Positions 1 through 5,502 of a DNA stretch of 6,404 nucleotides are shown here, one piece after another. Source of the stretch: Limnohabitans sp. (GTDB lineage: Bacteria; Pseudomonadota; Gammaproteobacteria; Burkholderiales; Burkholderiaceae_C). Each line of letters starts with the position of its first letter. The first letter of the stretch is position 1. The notes below the pieces were generated by a model. It was not told the origin of the DNA, did no database searches, and saw nothing but the letters and a program-made list of their open reading frames with translations. The stretch covers positions 1 to 6,404 of the forward strand of contig JANQXJ010000080.1 of NCBI GenBank assembly GCA_030729445.1, in the 5' to 3' direction. A program made the position numbers and the translations under genes.

Positions 1-173
1 TCGCCGATTTGGGTTTGCCCACTCTCAACCCCGAGACCGACCGCGTCATGATTTGCGGCTCGCCCGAAATGCTCAAAGACCTCAAGCGCATTTGCGAAGA
101 GCGTGGCCTCAAAGAAGGCAACACCAGCACACCGGGTGCTTTTGTCATCGAGCGGGCGTTCGCCGAATCCTGA
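1..173 (+). CDS. fpr: Ferredoxin/flavodoxin--NADP+ reductase, C-terminal end (partial)
   Basis: Only the last 56 codons are present (reading frame from base 3), ending in TGA at 171-173. The enzyme moves electrons between NADPH and ferredoxin or flavodoxin in the cytoplasm, using FAD. The visible part is the end of the NADP-binding domain. It shows the family signature D-R-V-M-I-C-G-S-P-E-M-L (residues 13-24 of the fragment), where the C-G-x-P-x-M segment lines the nicotinamide/NADP pocket. This is followed by an amphipathic helix and a tail G-A-F-V-I-E-R-A-F-A-E-S. A tail ending in R-A-F plus a few residues is typical of the bacterial Azotobacter/Rhodobacter-type Fpr, in contrast to the E. 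coli type that ends in an aromatic residue. The rest of the gene lies left of the window. The next gene, dsbB, starts 79 bp downstream on the same strand. I see no functional link between the two. Confidence 0.88.
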   Translation, partial: ADLGLPTLNPETDRVMICGSPEMLKDLKRICEERGLKEGNTSTPGAFVIERAFAES

Positions 174-177
174 AGCC

Positions 178-197
178 CTGGGGGCTTTGTTCCCCAG
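178..197 (+). terminator. Hairpin just after fpr, weak terminator candidate
   Basis: CTGGGG (178-183) can pair with CCCCAG (192-197) across an 8-base loop rich in T, starting 4 bases after the fpr stop codon. The position fits a 3' end structure, but no T-run follows, so a classical intrinsic terminator is doubtful. Confidence 0.3.
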
Positions 198-219
198 CGC
201 ACCCCCGATCTCTGAACAC

Positions 220-236
220 GGGGGCACAATGCCCCC
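220..236 (+). repeat. Perfect inverted repeat upstream of dsbB with an embedded ACAAT box
   Basis: GGGGGCA (220-226) pairs perfectly with TGCCCCC (230-236) around a 3-base loop, 16 bases before the dsbB start codon. The centre contains CACAAT (225-230), which resembles a sigma-70 -10 element, but no matching -35 hexamer is visible at 16-18 bp upstream. It could be a 5' leader hairpin, an operator over a weak promoter, or a second half of the fpr 3' structure. Confidence 0.4.
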
Positions 237-252
237 ACTTCAACGGACCCCC

Positions 253-756
253 ATGAACCTGACTTCTGTTTCTCCCCAGCGATGGCTGTTGTTGATCGCC
301 TTGTCGGGCATCGGCATGCTGGTGTTTGGCCTGTATTTGCAGCACGTTGTGGGCCTGAACCCCTGCCCCATGTGCATCGTGCAGCGTTATGCCCTGATCG
401 GCGTGGTCTTGCTGGCCTTGATCGGTTGGCGCTTGCAAGGCTGGGCCTTGGCTGCGGCAGGTTTGCTGATGACGCTGGCGGCCGGTTTTGGCGCCTTCAC
501 GGCGGCCCGCCAAAGCTGGTTGCAGTGGTACCCGCCCGAGGTGGTTAACTGCGGGCGCGACTTTTACGGCATGGTCGAAAACTTTCCCCTGAACCGCGCC
601 ATCCCCATGATCTTCAAAGGCAGTGGTGACTGCAGCAAGATCGACTGGACCTTCTTGGGCGGCTCGATCGCCAACTGGTCGTTTGTCTGTTTTGTGCTGT
701 TTGGCCTCTTGGGTTTGTGGGTGACCCTTCGGTCCCGCGCGGCTCAGGCCGCATAA
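253..756 (+). CDS. dsbB: Disulfide bond formation protein B (DsbB)
   Basis: This 167-residue inner-membrane protein reoxidises periplasmic DsbA and passes the electrons to ubiquinone or menaquinone. Length and plan match the family (about 160-180 residues). There are four hydrophobic segments, at roughly residues 11-29, 46-58, 64-84 and 138-159. The first periplasmic loop carries Cys38-Pro-Met-Cys41, the quinone-linked pair, followed by Gln44-Arg45; this Arg corresponds to the quinone-site Arg of E. coli DsbB. The second periplasmic loop carries Cys100 and Cys127, the pair that exchanges with DsbA. All four functional cysteines are therefore present. The frame is open further upstream to 103, but the ATG at 253 is preferred because translation from it begins just before the first membrane helix and upstream residues look non-coding. 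The ribosome site is weak (GGA at 245-247). No dsbA is in view. The 3' end overlaps the convergent lrp-type gene by 13 bp. Confidence 0.95.
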   Translation: MNLTSVSPQRWLLLIALSGIGMLVFGLYLQHVVGLNPCPMCIVQRYALIGVVLLALIGWRLQGWALAAAGLLMTLAAGFGAFTAARQSWLQWYPPEVVNCGRDFYGMVENFPLNRAIPMIFKGSGDCSKIDWTFLGGSIANWSFVCFVLFGLLGLWVTLRSRAAQAA

Positions 757-1217
757 CTTAGCGGCACCGCCGTGGTGAATTTGAGCTCCTCCATGGCAAA
801 ACTGGAGCTCACGTCGGACAGCGGCACTGCCTCAATGAGCCGCTTGTATACCTGGTCATAAGCGGCAATGTCGGGCACCACCACTTTGAGCAGGTAGTCC
901 ACATCGCCGCTCATGCGGTGGGCTTCGACGATCTCGGCAATTCCTTGCACGGCGGCGCGAAACTTCTCCAGCCACGGCACATCGTGCTGCCGGGTGCGCA
1001 CCGACACAAACACCGTCACGCCCAGGTTCACCTGGTGGCGGTCCACCAAGGCCACTTGCCGAGCCAAAATGCCCAATTCCTTGAGCCGTTGCACCCGCCG
1101 CCAGCATGGCGTGGGCGTCAGGTGCACGGCGGCGGCCAATTCGTTGATGGGCCAGTCGCTGCGCACTTGCAACAGGTCGAGGATTTTCCGATCAATGGCA
1201 TCAATTTTCTGCTTCAT
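744..1217 (-). CDS. Lrp/AsnC-family transcriptional regulator
   Basis: This is a 157-residue DNA-binding protein of the feast/famine family, which usually forms dimers to octamers and senses amino acids. The N-terminal half (about residues 4-60) is the winged helix-turn-helix, beginning with the family hallmark I-D-A-I-D-R-K-I-L-D-L-L and with the recognition helix in T-P-T-P-C-W-R-R-V-Q-R-L. The C-terminal half (about 68-150) is the RAM ligand-binding and oligomerisation domain, including the G-D-V-D-Y-L-L-K-V segment near residues 104-112 and the S-S-S-F-A-M-E-E-L-K strand near its end. Length is normal. The ATG at 1215-1217 places the hallmark motif at the expected distance from the N terminus; a second in-frame ATG at 1236-1238 would add seven residues. 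It is divergent from the racemase operon, so control of that operon and of itself is the natural inference. The ligand cannot be read from sequence. Its stop codon lies inside dsbB. Confidence 0.93.
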   Translation of the reverse strand: MKQKIDAIDRKILDLLQVRSDWPINELAAAVHLTPTPCWRRVQRLKELGILARQVALVDRHQVNLGVTVFVSVRTRQHDVPWLEKFRAAVQGIAEIVEAHRMSGDVDYLLKVVVPDIAAYDQVYKRLIEAVPLSDVSSSFAMEELKFTTAVPLSYAA

Positions 1218-1223
1218 GGTCTG

Positions 1224-1229
1224 ATTGTA
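1224..1229 (-). promoter_or_regulatory. Candidate -10 element for the lrp-type gene, possible leaderless start
   Basis: On the minus strand the sequence reads TACAAT, one mismatch from TATAAT, with exactly six bases (1223-1218) between it and the A of the ATG at 1217. The expected transcription start would coincide with the start codon. No Shine-Dalgarno is present and no good -35 hexamer is found at 16-18 bp spacing, so the promoter may need an activator. Confidence 0.4.
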
Positions 1230-1237
1230 GAAAACCA

Positions 1238-1263
1238 TGCCAAAAAACGGTCGTTTTGGGGCA
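1238..1263. promoter_or_regulatory. 26-bp inverted repeat in the divergent control region, candidate operator
   Basis: A dyad centred at 1250.5 has outer arms TGCC (1238-1241) and GGCA (1260-1263) and inner arms AAAACG (1244-1249) and CGTTTT (1252-1257); 10 of 13 base pairs are symmetric. It covers the -35 zone of the candidate lrp promoter, where an autoregulating Lrp/AsnC protein would be expected to bind. The binding itself is inference. Confidence 0.45.
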
Positions 1264-1286
1264 GAAAAAGCAATTTCATTTTGCCC
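1259..1286. promoter_or_regulatory. Second inverted repeat in the divergent control region
   Basis: GGGCA (1259-1263) faces TGCCC (1282-1286), with AA/TT pairing continuing at 1265-1266 and 1279-1280. The dyad is centred at 1272.5, 22 bp (about two helical turns) from the first dyad. The same stretch is AT-rich in its middle, as is common for Lrp-family sites. Confidence 0.35.
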
Positions 1287-1300
1287 GTTTGGTGGCAAAC
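1280..1300. promoter_or_regulatory. Third inverted repeat(s) upstream of the racemase gene
   Basis: Two overlapping dyads are possible: TTTGCC (1280-1285) with GGCAAA (1294-1299), centre 1289.5, and GTTTG (1287-1291) with CAAAC (1296-1300), centre 1293.5. A shorter one, GTTT-tc-AAAC (1305-1314), follows. They lie 31-51 bp before the racemase ATG, where its promoter should be, though I find no convincing -35/-10 pair there. Confidence 0.3.
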
Positions 1301-1330
1301 TTCTGTTTTCAAACCACTAAGAAACACGGC

Positions 1331-2020
1331 ATGAAAAAAATCGGTCTGATCGGGGGCATGAGCTGGGAATCCACCGCTCTGTATTACCAGCACATCAACC
1401 GCGAGGTGGCTCGTCGCCAGGGCGGTCTGCATTCGGCGCCTTTGCACTTGGTCAGCCTGAATTTTCAGGAAATTGCCGACCTGCAAAAGCAGGGTGACTG
1501 GGCACGCATGACCGAGATCTTGCAAGCGGCGGCCCGCCAACTGGCGCACAGCGGGGCCGAGGCCGTGCTCATTTGCACCAACACCATGCACCGCATTGCG
1601 CCGCAAGTGCAGGCGGCCACAGATCTGCCTTTGCTGCACATTGCCGACGCCACAGCCGACGCTGTGCTCGCCGCTGGCTTGAGCCAAGTGGCTTTACTGG
1701 GTACCCGCTTCACCATGGAGCAAGCCTTCATGCGCGACCATTTGGCCGCACGCGGCATCCAATGCCTGGTGCCCGATGAGCCCGGGCGTGCCGAGGTGCA
1801 CCGCATCATTTTTGAAGAATTGTGCCGCGGCCAGGTGCTGAACGCTTCACGCCAGAGCCTGATCGCCCAGGTGCAGCAACTGGCCGCTCGTGGGGCGCAG
1901 GGTGTCATCTTGGGCTGCACCGAACTGACCATGAGCTTGCAGCCCGGCGATGGCGGCTTGCCCGGCTTTGACACCACGGCCTTGCACGCCATGGCAGCCG
2001 TTGATTTTTGCCTGTCCTGA
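1331..2020 (+). CDS. ygeA: Aspartate/glutamate-type amino acid racemase (YgeA/RacD family)
   Basis: This is a 229-residue cytoplasmic enzyme of the PLP-independent Asp/Glu racemase superfamily, which interconverts L- and D-amino acids by two-base catalysis with two cysteines. Both are visible: Cys82 in I-C-T-N-T-M-H and Cys196 in G-C-T-E-L. The rest of the sequence closely follows E. coli YgeA as I remember it: G-G-M-S-W-E-S-T near the N terminus, G-G-L-H-S-A (31-36), L-H-I-A-D-A-T (102-108), A-L-L-G-T-R-F-T-M-E-Q (121-131) and I-I-F-E-E-L-C-x-G-Q (159-168). YgeA prefers amino acids other than aspartate, so the true substrate here is open. Length equals the family norm. The ATG at 1331 starts directly at the first beta strand (M-K-K-I-G-L-I-G-G-M); the ribosome site is poor (AAGAAA at 1319-1324). 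It forms a likely operon with the amidotransferase 9 bp downstream and is divergent from the Lrp-type gene. Confidence 0.93.
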   Translation: MKKIGLIGGMSWESTALYYQHINREVARRQGGLHSAPLHLVSLNFQEIADLQKQGDWARMTEILQAAARQLAHSGAEAVLICTNTMHRIAPQVQAATDLPLLHIADATADAVLAAGLSQVALLGTRFTMEQAFMRDHLAARGIQCLVPDEPGRAEVHRIIFEELCRGQVLNASRQSLIAQVQQLAARGAQGVILGCTELTMSLQPGDGGLPGFDTTALHAMAAVDFCLS

Positions 2021-2022
2021 GG
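2018..2022 (+). promoter_or_regulatory. Shine-Dalgarno of the amidotransferase overlapping the racemase stop codon
   Basis: TGAGG contains the racemase stop TGA (2018-2020) and gives a GAGG ribosome site (2019-2022) seven bases before the ATG at 2030. This suggests translational coupling of the two genes and supports the chosen start. Confidence 0.6.
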
Positions 2023-2029
2023 CGCTCGC

Positions 2030-2878
2030 ATGTGCCAACTCATGGGCATGAGCTGCAACAAGCCTGCGGCCACCACGTTTTCATTCACCGGCTTTTCGGC
2101 ACGCGGCGGCCTGACCTCGGACCACACCGACGGCTGGGGCATCGCCTTTTATGACGGCAAAGGCTGCCGCGTCTTTCAGGACGATCAACCGGCCGTCCAC
2201 TCAGCTCTGGCCGATTACGTGCGGCAACACCCCATCAAGTCCAAAGTGGTGGTGGCGCATGTGCGCAAAGCCACACAAGGTGATGTGCAGTCGGCCAACT
2301 GCCACCCGTTTCAACGCGAATGGCTGGGCCGCACCTGGGTGTTCGCGCACAACGGCGACCTGCGCGATTTCCAGCCCCCACACGGCTGCCAAGACATGCC
2401 CGTGGGCAGCACCGACAGCGAGCGGGCGTTTTGCACCCTCATGAGCCAACTGCGAAGCCACTTCAAGGACCGCCAGCAGCCTCCAGAGTGGCCTGAGCTG
2501 GCCCCGGTGCTGGCCCGTATCGCTGATGATCTGGCAGAACACGGCAACTTCAACATGCTGCTGAGCGACGGCCACGCCCTGTATGCCCATTGCTCCACCA
2601 AGCTGCATCTGCTGACTCGGTATCACCCTTTTCCCCATGCACGCTTGGTGGACCGCGACATGAGCCTGGACCTGGGGCCGCTGAATGCCGAGGGCGACAT
2701 CATGTGCTTGTTGGCCACCGAGCCCTTGACCCTGGATGAACCTTGGCAAGCTTTGCGCACGGGCGAGTTTGTGGTGGTCGTGGGGGGCCAGGTGGTTTGG
2801 CAAGCGGTGCATGCGGGCACGCGGGCATTTCCCGTGGCCTTGCCGATCGCTGCAGTGCGGGTGTCCAGCCACGCCTGA
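2030..2878 (+). CDS. yafJ: Class II glutamine amidotransferase (YafJ-type)
   Basis: This 282-residue protein is built as a stand-alone Ntn-hydrolase glutaminase domain. Met1 is followed at once by Cys2, which after Met removal is the N-terminal nucleophile; this fixes the start at 2030. Family landmarks follow in order: S-F-T-G-F near 18-22, D34-G-W-G, A-H-V-R79 (the Arg that holds the glutamine carboxylate in relatives), A-H-N108-G109 (oxyanion hole) and T128-D129-S-E. The C-terminal half carries F-N-M-L-L-S-D-G and Y-x-H-C-S-T-K-L-H, and the whole sequence follows E. coli YafJ as I remember it. No synthase or sugar-isomerase domain is attached, so what receives the ammonia, or whether the enzyme only hydrolyses a gamma-glutamyl substrate, is unknown. 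Close coupling to an amino-acid racemase and an Lrp-type regulator points to amino-acid turnover, which is inference. Confidence 0.93.
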   Translation: MCQLMGMSCNKPAATTFSFTGFSARGGLTSDHTDGWGIAFYDGKGCRVFQDDQPAVHSALADYVRQHPIKSKVVVAHVRKATQGDVQSANCHPFQREWLGRTWVFAHNGDLRDFQPPHGCQDMPVGSTDSERAFCTLMSQLRSHFKDRQQPPEWPELAPVLARIADDLAEHGNFNMLLSDGHALYAHCSTKLHLLTRYHPFPHARLVDRDMSLDLGPLNAEGDIMCLLATEPLTLDEPWQALRTGEFVVVVGGQVVWQAVHAGTRAFPVALPIAAVRVSSHA

Positions 2879-2897
2879 CGGTTTGCCCTGCAGCCTT

Positions 2898-2920
2898 CTG
2901 GCCCTTTGGCTTTGGGCCAG
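2898..2920 (+). terminator. Hairpin after the amidotransferase gene, possible 3' end of the operon
   Basis: CTGGCCC (2898-2904) pairs perfectly with GGGCCAG (2914-2920) across a 9-base loop, beginning 20 bases after the stop codon. Only GGTTTT lies further on (2927 onward), not a real T-run. It may be a stabilising 3' stem or a weak terminator that separates this operon from the polysaccharide genes. Confidence 0.35.
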
Positions 2921-2965
2921 GTCGAAGGTTTTGGGGGCCGCCGCAGGGCGCAGCCCGTTCAGGGC

Positions 2966-2971
2966 GACAAT
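2966..2971 (+). promoter_or_regulatory. Possible -10 element before the polysaccharide genes
   Basis: GACAAT matches TATAAT at four of six positions and ends 24 bases before the ATG at 2996, in the 117-bp gap that separates the amidotransferase from the next gene. No -35 partner is visible. Just before it, CAGGGCG occurs twice (2944-2950 and 2960-2966), one and a half helical turns apart. Confidence 0.2.
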
Positions 2972-2995
2972 ACCGGCTGTTTCTCTTGCCCCTGC

Positions 2996-5494
2996 ATGTC
3001 TGCCCCTGCCCACACCTCTGTTACACCGCCCGTGCCCCATGTGGTGCTGGTCATCACCAAAGGCGAAGCCGGTGGGGCGCAGACGCATGTGCTGGAGTTG
3101 TGCCGCGCCCTGCAGGGTCGGGTGCAATTCACCGTGGTGATCGGAGGCGACGACACGCGCAGCGCGCTGGGCCAGGCCTTGAACCCGTTGGGCATCACAG
3201 TGCTGGTGCTGCCCAGTTTGCAAAACTCGCTCAACCCCCTCAAGGTGCTGGCCTCGGTGCGGGCCTTGCTGGCCCATCTGCGGGTGTTGCAGCCCGATGT
3301 CATCCATGCCCACAGTGCGGTGGCCGGGGTGATCGCACGCTTGGCGGGGAAGCTGCGGCAAATTCCGGTGGTCTACACCGTGCATGGCTTTGGCTTCAAG
3401 CCGCAAGCGCCCTGGTTGATCCGCACCAACGCTTGGTTGGCCGAGGCCGTGCTGGCCGCCTGGACCACACGCATGGTGTGTGTGTCGGACTATGAAAAAG
3501 AATTGGCCGCACGTTTGCCCATGCCAACCGAGCGGGTGAGTGTGGTGCACAACGCGCTGGCCGATGTGCCCTGGCGCAGCGACATGGCGATCCAGTCGCC
3601 GCGTCTGGTGATGGTGGCCCGCATGGCCGCGCCCAAGCGGCCAGATGTTTTGATCGAGGCCCTGGCCTTGTTGGCACCACTTGGCCTGCAGCCCGACACC
3701 CAGATACTCGGGGGAGGTCCGGACCTGGCCCACCACCAACAGGCCGCTGGCCCAATGCCGCACATTCGGCTGGAGGGCGATGTGAACGACGTGGCCGAGC
3801 GCTTGGCGCAGCATCAGATTTTTGTGCTCTTGTCCGACCACGAGGGCCTGCCCATCTCCATCTTGGAGGCCATGCGCTCGGGCATGGCGATTGTGGCCAC
3901 GCGCTTGCCCGGCATTGAAGAAATGCTCACGCACGAGCAAAGCGCTTGGCTGGTGCCCAACACCCCCCAAGCCGTGGCCCAAGCACTGCAGACCCTGCTG
4001 GCTGATGGCCCCTTGCGCCAGCGTTTGGGCCAGGCGGCACGCGAGCGCTACGAGGCGCAGTTCCAGCCCGAGGCCATGGCCGAGCCGGTGTTGACCTTGT
4101 ACCAACAAGCCCCTTTGATGCACACCGCCCGCTGGCCCATGACGCGCCCGCGCCGCCAAACGCAGCAACTGGCCTCACAGCAAGCCAACCGCCAAAGTGC
4201 GCACCTGGTCTGGAGCCTCTTGGGCTTGGCGATGATTGGCCTGGCCTACGCCATCAGCCAGGCCCTGATGGCCCGAGGCCTGGCCACGGTGGACTTTGGT
4301 CGCACCGTGCTGGCCAGCCTGGTGCCTTATGCACTGGCGGCGCACCTCTTGTACCGGGGGGCGCACATGCCTGCAGCCGAGCGGGGCCCTTTGTTGCTGG
4401 TCACCACGGGCTTGCCGTTTTGGCTTACGCCCTTGGCCTTTGCCCTGCTGCAGCAGCCGTATTCACGCGGCGCTTTGCTCTTGACCTATGTGCTGTGCAC
4501 CTTCTGGTTCTGGCTGGCCGACCAGTGGTTTTTACGGCACCGGCCTTGGCGTTTGGTGTACCAAGACCCGCGTGTGCCGGGCCTGTTAGCGCCTTGGCTG
4601 CCCGTGCCCCAGGGCCAAGGCCTGCCGCGCATCCGCCTGCTACCTTGGCCCGCACAAGGCATGCCGCCTGGCGCCGCGCTGGCGTGTGACGGCGCCGTGG
4701 TGCTGCCTGCTGAGGCCACCTTTGATGCACCGTCTGCCTCTGCCACCTCTGCCACATCTGCGCCTTCCAGCACCGAGCGTCACCGCTTTTTGACCGCGCT
4801 CAAGCTGCAGCACATTCGCTTGTACAGCCCCGAATCTTTGCAGCAAAGCCTGACCGGGCGCATGGCGTCCGAGACCCTGCAAAACGAGCTCTGGCAAACC
4901 GATGGCAACCCGGCTTACGACCTGGCCAAGCGCCTCATCGATGTGGGTGTGGTGCTGGCCCTGCTGCCGCTGTGGTTGCCGTTGGCGCTGCTGGTTGCAG
5001 TTGGTGTCATGATCGACTCGCCCGGCCCGGCCCTGTTCAGCCAGCGGCGCACCGGCATGCACGGACAAAGTTTCCGGATCTGGAAGTTCCGCAGCATGCG
5101 CCATGAAGCGCAAGACACCCCGCAGTTCGCCCAGGCCAACGACCCGCGCATCACGCGCTTTGGGCATTGGATTCGCCGCACCCGGCTCGATGAAATTCCG
5201 CAGCTGTTCAACGTGCTGATGGGGCACATGAGCCTGATCGGCCCCCGCCCCGAGCAAGACGGCTTTGTGCAGCAGTTTGCCGAGCAAATGCCCAGCTACC
5301 CCTACCGACACCTGGTGCGCCCCGGCCTGACCGGCTGGGCCCAGGTGCAGCAAGGCTACGCCGCCAGCGCCGATGAAACCGCCATCAAGCTCAGCTACGA
5401 CCTCTACTACATCACGCACTACAGTCTGGCCATGGACTTGCTGATCGTGTTCAAAACCATCCAGACCGTGCTGACTGGGCGCGGTGCGCGTTGA
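2996..5494 (+). CDS. Fusion: GT4 glycosyltransferase joined to WbaP/WcaJ-type initiating phosphoglycosyl transferase
   Basis: One open frame of 832 codons holds two complete enzymes. Residues 1-374 form a GT-B glycosyltransferase of family GT4: G-G-A-Q-T-H (26-31), V-Y-T-V-H-G-F (126-132), Arg209 with Lys214, and the E-x7-E pair Glu283/Glu291. Residues 375-832 form a polyprenyl-phosphate hexose-1-phosphate transferase. It has four membrane helices (about 403-426, 437-454, 465-485, 492-512), a degenerate CoA-binding-like domain (about 515-635), Y-D-L-A-K-R (641-646) leading into a re-entrant helix (about 648-672), S-P-G-P (675-678), K-F-R-S-M (697-701), the catalytic Asp732-Glu733 dyad, I-G-P-R-P-E (748-753) and R-P-G-L-T-G-W-A-Q-V (775-784). 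The second half starts surface polysaccharide assembly on undecaprenyl phosphate at the inner membrane; the first would add a later sugar. ATG 2996 lacks a Shine-Dalgarno; TTG 2906 and GTG 3032 are alternatives. No stop, Shine-Dalgarno or frame change marks the junction near 4118. Confidence 0.9.
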   Translation: MSAPAHTSVTPPVPHVVLVITKGEAGGAQTHVLELCRALQGRVQFTVVIGGDDTRSALGQALNPLGITVLVLPSLQNSLNPLKVLASVRALLAHLRVLQPDVIHAHSAVAGVIARLAGKLRQIPVVYTVHGFGFKPQAPWLIRTNAWLAEAVLAAWTTRMVCVSDYEKELAARLPMPTERVSVVHNALADVPWRSDMAIQSPRLVMVARMAAPKRPDVLIEALALLAPLGLQPDTQILGGGPDLAHHQQAAGPMPHIRLEGDVNDVAERLAQHQIFVLLSDHEGLPISILEAMRSGMAIVATRLPGIEEMLTHEQSAWLVPNTPQAVAQALQTLLADGPLRQRLGQAARERYEAQFQPEAMAEPVLTLYQQAPLMHTARWPMTRPRRQTQQLASQQANRQSAHLVWSLLGLAMIGLAYAISQALMARGLATVDFGRTVLASLVPYALAAHLLYRGAHMPAAERGPLLLVTTGLPFWLTPLAFALLQQPYSRGALLLTYVLCTFWFWLADQWFLRHRPWRLVYQDPRVPGLLAPWLPVPQGQGLPRIRLLPWPAQGMPPGAALACDGAVVLPAEATFDAPSASATSATSAPSSTERHRFLTALKLQHIRLYSPESLQQSLTGRMASETLQNELWQTDGNPAYDLAKRLIDVGVVLALLPLWLPLALLVAVGVMIDSPGPALFSQRRTGMHGQSFRIWKFRSMRHEAQDTPQFAQANDPRITRFGHWIRRTRLDEIPQLFNVLMGHMSLIGPRPEQDGFVQQFAEQMPSYPYRHLVRPGLTGWAQVQQGYAASADETAIKLSYDLYYITHYSLAMDLLIVFKTIQTVLTGRGAR
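4739..4765 (+). repeat. Three imperfect 9-bp tandem repeats inside the fusion gene
   Basis: TCTGCCACC, TCTGCCACA and TCTGCGCCT follow one another in frame (codons 582-590), encoding a Ser-Ala-Thr run within a low-complexity stretch at residues 577-593. It sits in the degenerate CoA-binding-like part, before the E-R-H-R-F-L-T-A-L helix, and is probably a flexible loop that can change length by slippage without shifting the frame. Confidence 0.6.
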
Positions 5495-5502
5495 GCCTGC
5501 CC

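Noticed and set aside
103..252. N-terminal extension of dsbB by 50 residues
   Set aside because: It overlaps the fpr coding end, crosses two hairpins and has no membrane or signal character; DsbB proteins start just before the first helix, as from 253.
173..252. Canonical rho-independent terminator between fpr and dsbB
   Set aside because: Two hairpins are present but neither is followed by a run of T, so only a weak candidate was listed.
1465..2142. A 225-codon minus-strand open frame opposite the racemase
   Set aside because: No recognisable motifs, rich in Ser, Ala, Cys and Met in the pattern of an antisense frame, and it spans the well-supported racemase/amidotransferase junction.
2906..2995. 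N-terminal extension of the fusion protein from TTG 2906
   Set aside because: The extra 30 residues are Gly/Arg/Gln rich, overlap the hairpin after the amidotransferase gene and precede the normal GT4 start; kept only as an alternative.
2201..4168. A 655-codon open frame on the minus strand across the amidotransferase and the GT4 domain
   Set aside because: It is antisense to two clearly recognisable genes, its translation is rich in His, Gln, Gly and Arg without any family motif, and such long shadow frames are common in high-GC DNA.
4640..5419. A 259-codon minus-strand open frame opposite the phosphoglycosyl transferase domain
   Set aside because: Low-complexity Gly/Ala/Gln/His composition and exact overlap with a conserved catalytic domain on the other strand; a codon-bias shadow.
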